Source of the DNA: Aphanomyces cochlioides
Taxonomy: Eukaryota; Oomycota; Saprolegniomycetes; Saprolegniales; Verrucalvaceae
Length of the DNA: 64,000 nucleotides
Direction: 5' to 3'
NCBI GenBank assembly: GCA_019828595.1
Contig: JAHQRK010000004.1
Location: 3,844,001 to 3,908,000, forward strand
Part shown: one piece after another, positions 8,552-18,167 of the stretch
Layout of the letters: the number at the start of each line of letters is the position of its first letter
Position numbering within the stretch: the stretch's first letter is position 1
Position numbers and translations under genes: made by a program
The notes under the pieces: model-generated
The model's input: only the letters and a program-made list of their open reading frames with translations
Database searches by the model: none
What the model was told of the DNA's origin: nothing

Positions 8552-9601
8552 TTGTTTTCACCACCACGCCTGCTTTTTCATTCACAACATCGCACCCTTC
8601 TTTTACACCACGGAGCGCACTTACACGCGCACACACTAACACATTGGACTTGTCCATTTCATTCACAACTCACACACCAACATAACCATGGACTGCACCT
8701 TTTACACTGCCATTCAAATTGCAAAGACAAAACACAGCATCCACGCACAGAATGCGATGCCATACATTCCTCCAAAGTCTCACGCCCAAGTTGTCTCGCT
8801 CCTCTCTCAACGATCGAATGAAGCACAACTCATTCTCATGTCTTACTCTCGACAGCACACACAACCAAAATGGCGTCTAAGCAAGACGTTGATGTTTTCA
8901 GCGACAATACACATTACAAGGCGATGGCTTCCTTCAGGACAGCACACACTTAACAATCATACGCGGAGGAGTTCCATCATGTAGAGGCCATGCATCATAT
9001 GCTGGACGTCGTATCGTGTTCTCTTCAAAGAGCTATGAATAGAAAGAACGACCCATCCAATGCATGTGAAAGTTGCACGTAATGTGGAGCAAGCATACGT
9101 TGTCCACACTGATTCAAGTTCGACGAGGAGAATACTCTATGCTCCAAAAAGTGCTCTTTTGACGACTTCTCGAGGCGAGGGACAATGACCCTCGATTTCT
9201 GTCAATATTCCGATCTCATTCGAATCCCTCCTGTGGATAGTTCTTTCAACCACACATCGTTTGCTTTCTGAGCTACAAGACTCTAGATATTACTGTAGGA
9301 TGAGTTTTTATGTCATTGCTTTAAAGTATATGTCATAGCATGGGAATCGCCAGAAGAAAGGACCATGACGTGGTTAGCGAAGCATGGGCAGACGAGTGTA
9401 TTCCCTGTGATGTGGAAATGAAACGGGATACTTTGTAGTATGGGATGTCAGTTAGTTGACAATGGTGTGTTTGAGTGTGCGTGTTGTTGCATAAGCTGAA
9501 GGAGGTAGTGTTCAGGGTGTATGGGAGGTGTTGTCAGGTGTGTGTATGTGTGTGGAAGAGGACGTGCGAGTGTGTGTGCATGGTCCTATGGAAGCATATA
9601 C
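8552..9601. repeat. Array spacer, unit 2
   Basis: Same spacer, 1,050 bp, with a private 1-nt deletion near 8790 (CAAGTTG instead of CAAGCTTG). Ends at the invaded tRNA stub 9602-9615. Confidence 0.9.
8688..9271 (+). pseudogene. Decayed coding-like frame in spacer, unit 2
   Basis: Copy of the frame at 7564-8148 with the same stops plus an extra frameshift from the deletion near 8790. Confidence 0.3.
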
Positions 9602-9615
9602 GCCGCGATAGCTCA
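9602..9615 (+). repeat. tRNA-Phe 5' stub (target-site duplication) left of A1
   Basis: GCCGCGATAGCTCA, tRNA nucleotides 1-14, after native GCATATAC and directly followed by the 3' end of A1. It holds half of an A box and no B box, so it is not a working gene. Confidence 0.95.
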
Positions 9616-9771
9616 CTGCAATGGGGAGGTATATTAATAGACTTTCAATATCTACTAATACTAATATTGCCTACTAACGGCTCATCCCACTTCCAAATGC
9701 TTCAGCAGATTTTCTACCTTGGGCTTTGGAGTACAGCGATTTTTGACTTTTGAATAAATACTTGGGGCTTG

Positions 9772-12700
9772 TTAATTTGGGGTTGAAGGTTGGAGCGCGA
9801 GCAAAGTCGGGTACTTGGCTACCAGTGGGCGATAGACAGGTTGTCTATGCAAAGTATTGATTGCTGAAATTGCTTCCACTCGTTGAGGGCTGTCAACTTC
9901 TTGGAGGCGAAGCCATCTGCGGATCGATGCATGCCATCGGATGAAGCTGACTTCTTGCCAAATTTCTGGCGGAGGCGGCTCCTTCGATTCGAACTTGGCG
10001 GCGTTGTGCGTTGTCCAAATATAGTGAAGGTTGGAAGCACACAGAAGAGCCCAGAGCACAAACAGTATGTCTTGAAGCTGGCTACCGCGTTCGTTGACTT
10101 GAAAGCGGTCGATGTTGGTGATGGCAGTCCAATCGAAATTGACACCGAAGCATCGCCAAGCGGTCGCGTGAAAACGCCAAAGGGGATACACGCGAGAGCA
10201 GGTGTGGAAGGCGTGGTGTTGGTTCTCCGGTGCGTCGCAATTGGTATAGACACAGCAAATTACGTCTGGCTGCTGAGGTTGCAAGTAGAACAAGCGCGAG
10301 TTGACAGGCAGCATGTTGAACAACAGTCGAAACCAAACGTCGCCATGGAGGGGAGGCGGCCAACGGCATGTTTTGCGGATGAGTCGCACGTAGGTCGCAA
10401 TATCTTGTTGCTCGACGCGGGACGATGTCGCCACTGGGTGCGGTTTTCCATCCGAAGGGGCGTGATGCGCCAAACGTGATACGAGTCGCTTGGGCCAACG
10501 CTCGAAGGATAGCAAGTGATCTTTGAAAAGTGCCTTGAAAGGGTGACTTGTTGTATCGATATCGGTCAAAGCAGTTCCAGTTCGAACGCCAGACGTGCGG
10601 AGGACTTGGTCGAATATCTTGGTGAGGTGGCTATAAACTTGACCAGCACGTTCGGGTGCTGCAAATCCCATCGCGCCGTTCGCTTGTAACGTCACTTGTG
10701 CCGCACGGTTGTTGGATGACAGTCGATCAATAAACGCAGCTCTTGTAGGCCATGTCCCTTGCCGTGTCAAGAAGTCTTTGAGGCAGTGGAAACCGTTTTG
10801 AGACGCATGTCTACACCATCGACGACACAGAGCAGTCTTCACGACATTTGATGTAGCACCCGCAGGACCAACTTGCAGAGCGGGGTAGGATGTCAGCCAC
10901 ACGGGGAGGTTCAAAAGTTCTTCGAGGCTTGGTGGCGAAGCGGTTCGCTTGGCCATAGGTGTGGCGGCCCATTGATGCCAAATGTCGTGCCAAAGAGGAT
11001 GCAGCTCCCACAAAAACAACCACTTGGAGCTGTGGTTGGGGAAGTACGTGAGAAAGTCGAACGGGTGGGTGTCGCGATACAGCTTGTTCATGACACGGGA
11101 AAATTGTCTCTTGACAAGCAACTTCCATGGGGCAAATGTGTTGGGTGAATTGGGCTGCATCAAGAGTTGGAGCCGCAGCAGTCGCTGAGTCCGAAGCTTC
11201 GAAGCCACATGCGGAATACCGAGGCCGAGTTTTTGATCGAACTGCCACTTGCGGCAAATAGTTGAGCGATGATGGTCGGTGATTTGCGTCTTCCGACCAA
11301 GGAGGATGTACTTGTTGACCATTCTTTGCCAAACGGCAACCATCGTTGGAGGCACATACACTGCAGCCGTGACATGCCATAACAACGACAACAACATGGT
11401 CGATACGATGAGTTTGCGGCCTTGGATGGTTCGCGCACGACTTCCCCACGTTTGAAACGCAGCCAGAAACTTGTCGTTCAGTTGCTGGACTTGAAAATCG
11501 CGCGGCAGTCGGTGGCCAAAGAGAATACCAAGGTATTTCACTGGCTTCTCGCTCGGCAAGACGTTCAAGAGGCCACCATCGTCGATGTCTTCGATATCGA
11601 GATTGTTGTTGAGCGCCAAAGTCATGCACTTGGCAACGTTGAGACGAGCTCCAGACACAGAGCAAAAGTCTTCGACAATTGCCATTTGCTCGACCGCCGC
11701 TTGGAGGGATGACGAGAGTAGAGTCGTGTCGTCGGCAAAGTAGATGCTCGTCAGTGAGTCTCCATTTGGAAGGGGAATACCAAAATCAGGAGATCCGCGT
11801 AGCATTTCGCCGAGTGGCTCGAGGTAAAGTACGAAGAGCATGCACGATAGGGGGCAACCTTGCTTGACTCCGCGGGTAGGCCGTATGGTAGGGCCAAGAC
11901 CGTCGTTGAAAATGATCTGGACCAGAGGCGTATTGTAAAGCAACTGAACCCAAGACACAAATGTGGGACCGATGTTCATCTCCTTGAGTACGTCGAAGAG
12001 AAAGCCTTGGTCAACCATATCGTATGCCTTGGAAAAGTCGAGAAACGTCGCGTAGTAGTCGTGGTCTTCATTGGTACAGAAAGTCTGCAATGCTTGTACC
12101 AGCATCACGTGGTCGTGCAAGCGACGGCCAGGGACAAAACCAGCTTGGCTTGGGTGAGCGAGGTATGGGGCAACTTGTGCAAGACGGTAGGCCAGCGCCC
12201 GCGATAGAATCTTGACTTCAACCGACATGAGAGTAATCGGCCGATAGTTGCCAGGGTCGCCTCTGTCTCCAGCCTTGAACAAGAGCGCCACTGCACTTCG
12301 GCGTTGTTGGAGCAGGAGGTGACCGTGATGGGTGAGTTGGTAGTTGAACACCTTGAGCAGGATTTGGGCGAATACGTCCGGGGAGACTTGAAAGAAAGCT
12401 GCAGGCCAGCCGTCTGAACCAGGAGACTTGTTCGGGTTCATAGACTTGAGCGCGCCGCACAGGTCTTCCGCCGTGAGAGGACTTTCCAGAGCGTCGCGCT
12501 GTTCTTGAGTGAGACGTCGAGTAATGGCTCGAATGATAGCTCGGCGACGGGCCCGATTCAACGGTGGTTGGTCTCTTGGAGTGACCATGATGTTTTTCCA
12601 ATGAGACGTAAAACCAGCCTTGACTTCAGACGGGTCAGTCGACGTTACACCGTTGATTGTCACGGACGAGAGCGGCACTTTGATCCCCTTGGGTCGACGA

Positions 12701-13929
12701 AAAAAGTGACTGGTACCTCGCTCGTTGACGTTGGCGTGAAAGTCGAATTGCTGATCCAGGTTGAACTGTCGGTACTCGCTGCGGGCAGTGTCAAGGGCTT
12801 GACGGGCGGTATTAACAATGGATGTCTCAACGAGTCCCATGTCGAATGCTCGGCGGGAAGTAAGCCACTTCATCTTGAGGCTGTTGAGTGTGTATTTCAT
12901 CGAGTCAATGTACTGGCGATGACTGACTTGGAGACGCTTCTTCATTCTCTTCAACCAGCCGTACCACTTTGCGCCAAAGTTTTGAGTGTCGTCTGCGCGC
13001 ATCTCGTCCAAAAGTTGATTGGCTTCGGCCTTGATCGCTGCGACTACTTGAGGGTTCTTTAAGAGCTCACGGGGGAGGCGCCAGTAACTTCGGTCGGGAG
13101 CTCGCTGCTCGCAGGAGAGGACCACTTTGTGTTCCATGTGGTCGCCTGCAAAGCTGCTTGGGGAATAGCTTGAACGTGCGTACGTTTGAGCGACGATATC
13201 TTGGTCCACAAACAGGTAGTCGAGGCGGTTGCTTCGACCAGGGCCGCTGTAAACGCGCTCGTTGGGGTGGTGCATCCTCCACGCATCGATAACACCAAGT
13301 GCTGAAAGCCAGGCAATGCATTCCGCCTTACCAGCGTTGTGGTCTTGGCGAGGTCGAGTCGCGTCCAGATGCTCCTCCAGGGGTAAGTTGAAATCGCCTC
13401 CGACAAAGTGAATGCTGTCGTCTTCAAAGTCGCGAGGCAGATCGTCGAAAAACGGTGCTCGAGAGTGAGCGATAACCGGGGCATAGACGTTGTGAAAGTA
13501 CACAGGAACGCCGTCCCACTGAGTTCGAACAACCATGTATCTTCCAGGTCGGTCATGGGTGGTCAAGTGTTGCAGGTCGAGGAATCCAGGCATGGATCCA
13601 TGGAAATACGATGCCACACCGCAGCGCCGATTGTTGAGTGAGTCGACGCGATCAGTGCGGAGATCGTTGGTGAAGAGCTTGTATTTGCCAACGCCTACTT
13701 CGTTGTTGAGGTGGAGTTGGAAGGTTTCGAGATGTTTGATGTTATTGATTTTGGTTTCTTGAAAGAAAACGGCTTGGGTCGGAATTTGGAGTCGCCGCGC
13801 CACAAGATGTCCGTTGTCTTTCAGCCCATTGAGGTTGGCAGTGGTCAGTTCGAGTATGGGGAACTTGGTGAAGAGACCGGCCGCGACCACCTTAGCCACG
13901 GAACGCGACAGACGTTGCGTTCGCAACAT
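9772..13929 (-). CDS. A1 ORF2: APE endonuclease-reverse transcriptase (intact)
   Basis: 1,385 aa, one residue longer than A5 because of an in-frame 3-nt insertion near 11305 (extra Leu in NKYILLGRK). All catalytic motifs are present: TANLNG, QETK, GDFNLP, RLDY, GDHMEH, FLDFSKAYD, TRGVKQGCPLS, FADD and the C-terminal CxxxxC-H-C motif. The ATG start overlaps the ORF1 fragment by 38 nt. The enzyme could in principle be made, but the element lacks its own 5' end and promoter. Confidence 0.9.
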   Translation of the reverse strand: MLRTQRLSRSVAKVVAAGLFTKFPILELTTANLNGLKDNGHLVARRLQIPTQAVFFQETKINNIKHLETFQLHLNNEVGVGKYKLFTNDLRTDRVDSLNNRRCGVASYFHGSMPGFLDLQHLTTHDRPGRYMVVRTQWDGVPVYFHNVYAPVIAHSRAPFFDDLPRDFEDDSIHFVGGDFNLPLEEHLDATRPRQDHNAGKAECIAWLSALGVIDAWRMHHPNERVYSGPGRSNRLDYLFVDQDIVAQTYARSSYSPSSFAGDHMEHKVVLSCEQRAPDRSYWRLPRELLKNPQVVAAIKAEANQLLDEMRADDTQNFGAKWYGWLKRMKKRLQVSHRQYIDSMKYTLNSLKMKWLTSRRAFDMGLVETSIVNTARQALDTARSEYRQFNLDQQFDFHANVNERGTSHFFRRPKGIKVPLSSVTINGVTSTDPSEVKAGFTSHWKNIMVTPRDQPPLNRARRRAIIRAITRRLTQEQRDALESPLTAEDLCGALKSMNPNKSPGSDGWPAAFFQVSPDVFAQILLKVFNYQLTHHGHLLLQQRRSAVALLFKAGDRGDPGNYRPITLMSVEVKILSRALAYRLAQVAPYLAHPSQAGFVPGRRLHDHVMLVQALQTFCTNEDHDYYATFLDFSKAYDMVDQGFLFDVLKEMNIGPTFVSWVQLLYNTPLVQIIFNDGLGPTIRPTRGVKQGCPLSCMLFVLYLEPLGEMLRGSPDFGIPLPNGDSLTSIYFADDTTLLSSSLQAAVEQMAIVEDFCSVSGARLNVAKCMTLALNNNLDIEDIDDGGLLNVLPSEKPVKYLGILFGHRLPRDFQVQQLNDKFLAAFQTWGSRARTIQGRKLIVSTMLLSLLWHVTAAVYVPPTMVAVWQRMVNKYILLGRKTQITDHHRSTICRKWQFDQKLGLGIPHVASKLRTQRLLRLQLLMQPNSPNTFAPWKLLVKRQFSRVMNKLYRDTHPFDFLTYFPNHSSKWLFLWELHPLWHDIWHQWAATPMAKRTASPPSLEELLNLPVWLTSYPALQVGPAGATSNVVKTALCRRWCRHASQNGFHCLKDFLTRQGTWPTRAAFIDRLSSNNRAAQVTLQANGAMGFAAPERAGQVYSHLTKIFDQVLRTSGVRTGTALTDIDTTSHPFKALFKDHLLSFERWPKRLVSRLAHHAPSDGKPHPVATSSRVEQQDIATYVRLIRKTCRWPPPLHGDVWFRLLFNMLPVNSRLFYLQPQQPDVICCVYTNCDAPENQHHAFHTCSRVYPLWRFHATAWRCFGVNFDWTAITNIDRFQVNERGSQLQDILFVLWALLCASNLHYIWTTHNAAKFESKEPPPPEIWQEVSFIRWHASIRRWLRLQEVDSPQRVEAISAINTLHRQPVYRPLVAKYPTLLALQPSTPN

Positions 13930-14136
13930 CTCCCAGCATGAGTGTCTGAGTGTCGGGTTGGAACATCACTTGGTTGTCGAAGGTGGGGTCTAGGGAGCCA
14001 GCCTCATGGAATTCCAGGATCGTGGTCAAGACGTATCGCGACTTCTCGTCTTCGCCGGCATACAACGTTTCCATGATATTCCAAATCAAGAGGCCGAAGC
14101 TCGTGTCAAGCAATATGGCAGATAGCGATACGCCCC
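13892..14136 (-). pseudogene. A1 ORF1, C-terminal fragment
   Basis: The last ~80 codons of ORF1 (ending TSVAFRG), truncated by incomplete reverse transcription at 14135/14136. Matches the C-terminus of the complete ORF1 at 36412-39411. Confidence 0.9.
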
Positions 14137-14150
14137 GCCGCGATAGCTCA
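14137..14150 (+). repeat. tRNA-Phe 5' stub between A1 and B1
   Basis: GCCGCGATAGCTCA, the target-site duplication made when B1 entered the tRNA gene that A1 had regenerated. Confidence 0.95.
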
Positions 14151-14228
14151 ATGTCAATGGGGAGTCTATTTGTAGTTAATGTAAACTACAAACTAATATT
14201 GCCCGAAGGCTCATCCCATTTCCAACTG

Positions 14229-15444
14229 CTAGGCTGAATTGGAAATCAATTTGGCTTTTCGTTTTCTTGATTCGCTTCGACGTTGGGACTTCGATTTCTT
14301 CGGTGTTTGTAAGCTAACACGGCGAATATGTCGGATAAAACTGACTCTTGGCATCTGACCCAGGGGGTATACATTTTCATTGTCTTGGATCATACATAGA
14401 CTTCGGTCTATGCAGCGCTTGTATCGCTTGGCGAGGACCCAGCAATGGGATGTTGAATCAGTGACAGAAACAACCAAGAATTCTCCGTCAGGCTCATCCA
14501 ATATCGCTCTACAGATATCACGAATTGGATCACCCACCGATTGCTTGAGCAGTTGACGGGAGAATATGGCGTCGTTGTAGTGGAATCCATGTGTGTATGC
14601 CAGCTTGAGAAAATCATGCATCTTGGAAGGGGGAATGCCCGCGTCTTGAGGAACTCCATGGGCCTCTTTGAAACCCGAAATGACTTCTTCGCTGAGCTCA
14701 AAATTGGAGACATTCAAATTGGTAGCAACGATTCGGATTGCAGCCGCAAGACAAGATTTGTCACTGTTGTTGCCAATTTCTAGCCACAGAGGATCCATCG
14801 CTCGAAATTCAGCAAGCGTTTGGGGCGAGACCAGTGTTCGTGAGGAAGTGGGCTCCAGCTTGTCGCCATCGTTGGTACATCGCCACGGCTTCTTGACACC
14901 CGCTGAGGTCTTTTTCGTCGAACCAGTCTTTGTCGAGTCCATCCGGGCGTTGAAACTTCCAGTTGACTTGGTATTGAATAGTTGAAATTCGATTTCGCAT
15001 TGATGCCACTTCGCGGTGGTCATCGATAAACAACACTTCATCGATGTCATCATCGTCGGTTGGAATTCGCAGAGTGCGTGGGCGGTTGGTTGGGGCATCA
15101 GCCGTTGTCGCATTCGTTTGTGGCCTGGCTGGAACAGAAACATCGTCCAATAGATCCATGAGGGATGGTAGCGGAGATCCATTGTCATTGCCCAAGGGGT
15201 CAAATTCGCGGGTGCTCGAGTTCAAAATGGACATATCAGGAGTAAATTGGTGTTCTTCAGTTGTAACTGGACTTGAAGGACGAGTGTCGGATGATTGCGT
15301 CATAGGTACAGAAATCTCAACTCCATCCACTCCCTCAAGAGTAATCCCTGGAGACATCGAGCTCCCCACACCTCGTGTAGTTATGGGTCTCGACGTCTGC
15401 GCGGGGAGTACGCTATCGGCAGTGAAAATCGTTGAAGCTTCCAT
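14229..15444 (-). pseudogene. B1 ORF3 (chromodomain-cysteine peptidase), frameshifted
   Basis: Same protein as the intact ORF3 at 23028-24242, but a single extra T near 14821 (GCGTTTGGGG instead of GCGTTGGGG) breaks the frame between the chromodomain and the peptidase-like domain. B5 carries the same insertion. Confidence 0.85.
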
Positions 15445-15657
15445 TGTTGTTGTCTTGGGTAAAATCAAAAGTGAGTCTTGGAGAATTGTTTTGAGATTCT
15501 CACTGAACTTATTCTCAGTTGCGACACTTGAGTCAGGCACGATTTGATTGGGCAGTGAAATGTTTTGCGCGGATCGTGAGTGATGGTCGCCAGGATTCCC
15601 AATCAAAAATTCAGCTGGGATACCAAGTCAAGAATACAGCTGGGGCTTGTAATCAAA

Positions 15658-17029
15658 TTACTGGTGTTCAACTCGAAAAGACATGGGATATTTTTCGAAT
15701 AGCTCGTTGTATCCAGCTTGAGAGAAAAGGACTGAGACCGCTTCGATGATGTTTCGATAGTCGAAGTCGTCAGGCGAGAGCAAACGAATTGTTCGCCTGA
15801 TGGAAGCTGTCCAACTGACAAATATAATCTCGTTCCATAGTAAAATCGGTAGAGGCTTTTTGCCATCGAACTTGGTTGCATTTCTTTGAGTCCATAAGGA
15901 GTACGTGATGGAAGCACAAAGGAGGGACCATAATTTGAATAATGCGTCATGCAGGTGTTTTCCTCGCGTATTGGTCTTGAAGCGACTGATATTCGTGGTG
16001 GTTGCCCAATCAAACTTAACACCATAAGCTCTCCATGCTCGCTCTTGGAACATCCAAACTTGATGTACATGATGACATGTATGGAAGGCATGATGAAAAG
16101 TCTCAACATCCGAGCAATCTTCATAGACACAACAAATAGCGTCAGGGTTTTGGATCTGCATATAGGAAAACCTCGAGTTGACGGGTAACATCTTCATGTG
16201 CAATCGAAACCATACATCGCCTTGAACAGGTGGAGGTAGATTACACACAGTACGAATGAGACGGATATACTTTGCTATGTCTTTGTCAGTTCTTGTCGTA
16301 GTCTTCATAGGATGTATAGCTTCAGTCTGGGGGGCGTGGTAAGCTAAATGCACCACGTTTTTCTTGGGCCACGACTCGAAAGGTAAATCAGCATCCTTGA
16401 TTCTGGCTGTAAACGGATGTTGACAAGTCGGGACATTAGGCAGTGGCGACCCTTGCCGAATGTCAAACGATCGAACAACTTTGTCGAAGATTCGTGTGAG
16501 TTGATTGTAAATGTCGGTTGTGCGGGGCAATGTGGCAAAGTCCATGACTCCGTCCTGGTTTAGACAAACTTGGGCAGCTGGATTGTTCGACGACATTCGG
16601 TTCACGAACATGGTCTCTGTTGGCCAAGCGCCATGTGGGGTCAGGAAATCCTTCAGGCATCTGAGACCATTTTTGGCCCCGTGGCGGCACCAGAGACGCA
16701 TGTCTTCATCTTTCACGACATTTGCTAACATCTTAGCAGAGCCGAAGTGCATTGCGTCGTAGGCTGTGAGCCATACCGGGAGGTTCAGTACCGTGTCGAG
16801 ATTTGGAGACACGCCGATTCGCTTACTCATGTCTGTGGCTGACCAATGTTTCCAAGTATCAAGCCACAGTGGATGGAGCTCGCGAAGCAAAAGCCACTTG
16901 GAGCTTGCATTTGGGTAGTATGAAAGAAAATCGAATGGGTGACTGTCTCGGAATAACTGATGTATTGTGCGGCTAAATTGTCGCTGTACAAGTTTCTTCC
17001 ACACCAGGATTTCACCAGGAGAATCGGCC
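15658..17029 (-). pseudogene. B1 ORF2, C-terminal fragment
   Basis: The last ~457 codons of ORF2 remain open (post-RT region and zinc motif CVYEDCSDVETFHHAFHTC); the endonuclease and RT domains are missing because the element is 5'-truncated. Confidence 0.9.
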
Positions 17030-17077
<48 letters not shown>

Positions 17078-17102
17078 ACTGGTTCGATCCCGGTTCGTGG
17101 CA
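17030..17102 (+). tRNA. tRNA-Phe: tRNA-Phe (GAA), unit 3
   Basis: Identical to copy 1, with both internal promoter boxes and the TTGTTTT terminator. Regenerated by the target-site duplication of B1; its 5' flank is now antisense ORF2 sequence. Confidence 0.98.
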
Positions 17103-18153
17103 TTGTTTTCACCACCACGCCTGCTTTTTCATTCACAACATCGCACCCTTCTTTTACACCACGGAGCGCACTTACACGCGCACACACTAACACATTGGAC
17201 TTGTCCATTTCATTCACAACTCACACACCAACATAACCATGGACTGCACCTTTTACACTGCCATTCAAATTGCAAAGACAAAACACAGCATCCACGCACA
17301 GAATGCGATGCCATACATTCCTCCAAAGTCTCACGCCCAAGCTTGTCTCGCTCCTCTCTCAACGATCGAATGAAGCACAACTCATTCTCATGTCTTACTC
17401 TCGACAGCACACACAACCAAAATGGCGTCTAAGCAAGACGTTGATGTTTTCAGCGACAATACACATTACAAGGCGATGGCTTCCTTCAGGACAGCACACA
17501 CTTAACAATCATACGCGGAGGAGTTCCATCATGTAGAGGCCATGCATCATATGCTGGACGTCGTATCGTGTTCTCTTCAAAGAGCTATGAATAGAAAGAA
17601 CGACCCATCCAATGCATGTGAAAGTTGCACGTAATGTGGAGCAAGCATACGTTGTCCACACTGATTCAAGTTCGACGAGGAGAATACTCTATGCTCCAAA
17701 AAGTGCTCTTTTGACGACTTCTCGAGGCGAGGGACAATGACCCTCGATTTCTGTCAATATTCCGATCTCATTCGAATCCCTCCTGTGGATAGTTCTTTCA
17801 ACCACACATCGTTTGCTTTCTGAGCTACAAGACTCTAGATATTACTGTAGGATGAGTTTTTATGTCATTGCTTTAAAGTATATGTCATAGCATGGGAATC
17901 GCCAGAAGAAAGGACCATGACGTGGTTAGCGAAGCATGGGCAGACGAGTGTATTCCCTGTGATGTGGAAATGAAACGGGATACTTTGTAGTATGGGATGT
18001 CAGTTAGTTGACAATGGTGTGTTTGAGTGTGCGTGTTGTTGCATAAGCTGAAGGAGGTAGTGTTCAAGGTGTATGGGAGGTGTTGTCAGGTGTGTGTATG
18101 TGTGTGGAAGAGGACGTGCGAGTGTGTGTGCATGGTCCTATGGAAGCATATAC
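17103..18153. repeat. Array spacer, unit 3
   Basis: 1,051 bp, same content as the other spacers; private A in GTTCAAGGTG near 18064. Confidence 0.9.
17239..17823 (+). pseudogene. Decayed coding-like frame in spacer, unit 3
   Basis: Same 195-codon frame with the same four internal stops as at 7564-8148. Confidence 0.33.
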
Positions 18154-18167
18154 GCCGCGATAGCTCA
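18154..18167 (+). repeat. tRNA-Phe 5' stub left of A2
   Basis: tRNA nt 1-14 after the native spacer, joined to the 3' end of A2. Confidence 0.95.

Larger units (their letters stand above)
9616..14136 (-). mobile_element. Element A1 (family A, 5'-truncated, 4.5 kb)
   Basis: 3' end at 9616 joined to the tRNA stub; 5' break at 14135/14136 inside ORF1, followed by another stub. It has the 3' UTR variant I (GACTTTTGAATA, 156 bp before the ORF2 stop). Its 5' break is at the same ORF1 position as A4, although neighbouring elements differ, which points to a shared ancestral insertion that was duplicated with its unit. Confidence 0.93.
14151..17029 (-). mobile_element. Element B1 (family B, 5'-truncated, 2.9 kb)
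   Basis: The 3' end ATGTCAATGGGG is joined to a tRNA stub, and the 5' break at ~17028 lies in the ORF2 C-terminal half, next to intact tRNA-Phe 3. One extra C at the break may be part of a 15-bp duplication. It contains ORF3 (frameshifted) and the ORF2 C-terminus. Confidence 0.93.

Noticed and set aside
9883..10479. 198-aa plus-strand frame present in most family A copies
   Set aside because: Antisense shadow of the ORF2 C-terminus; no independent start, domain or conservation signal.
10811..11665. 284-aa minus-strand frame in family A
   Set aside because: Overlaps ORF2 in another frame; His/Arg/Ser-rich composition typical of a shadow.
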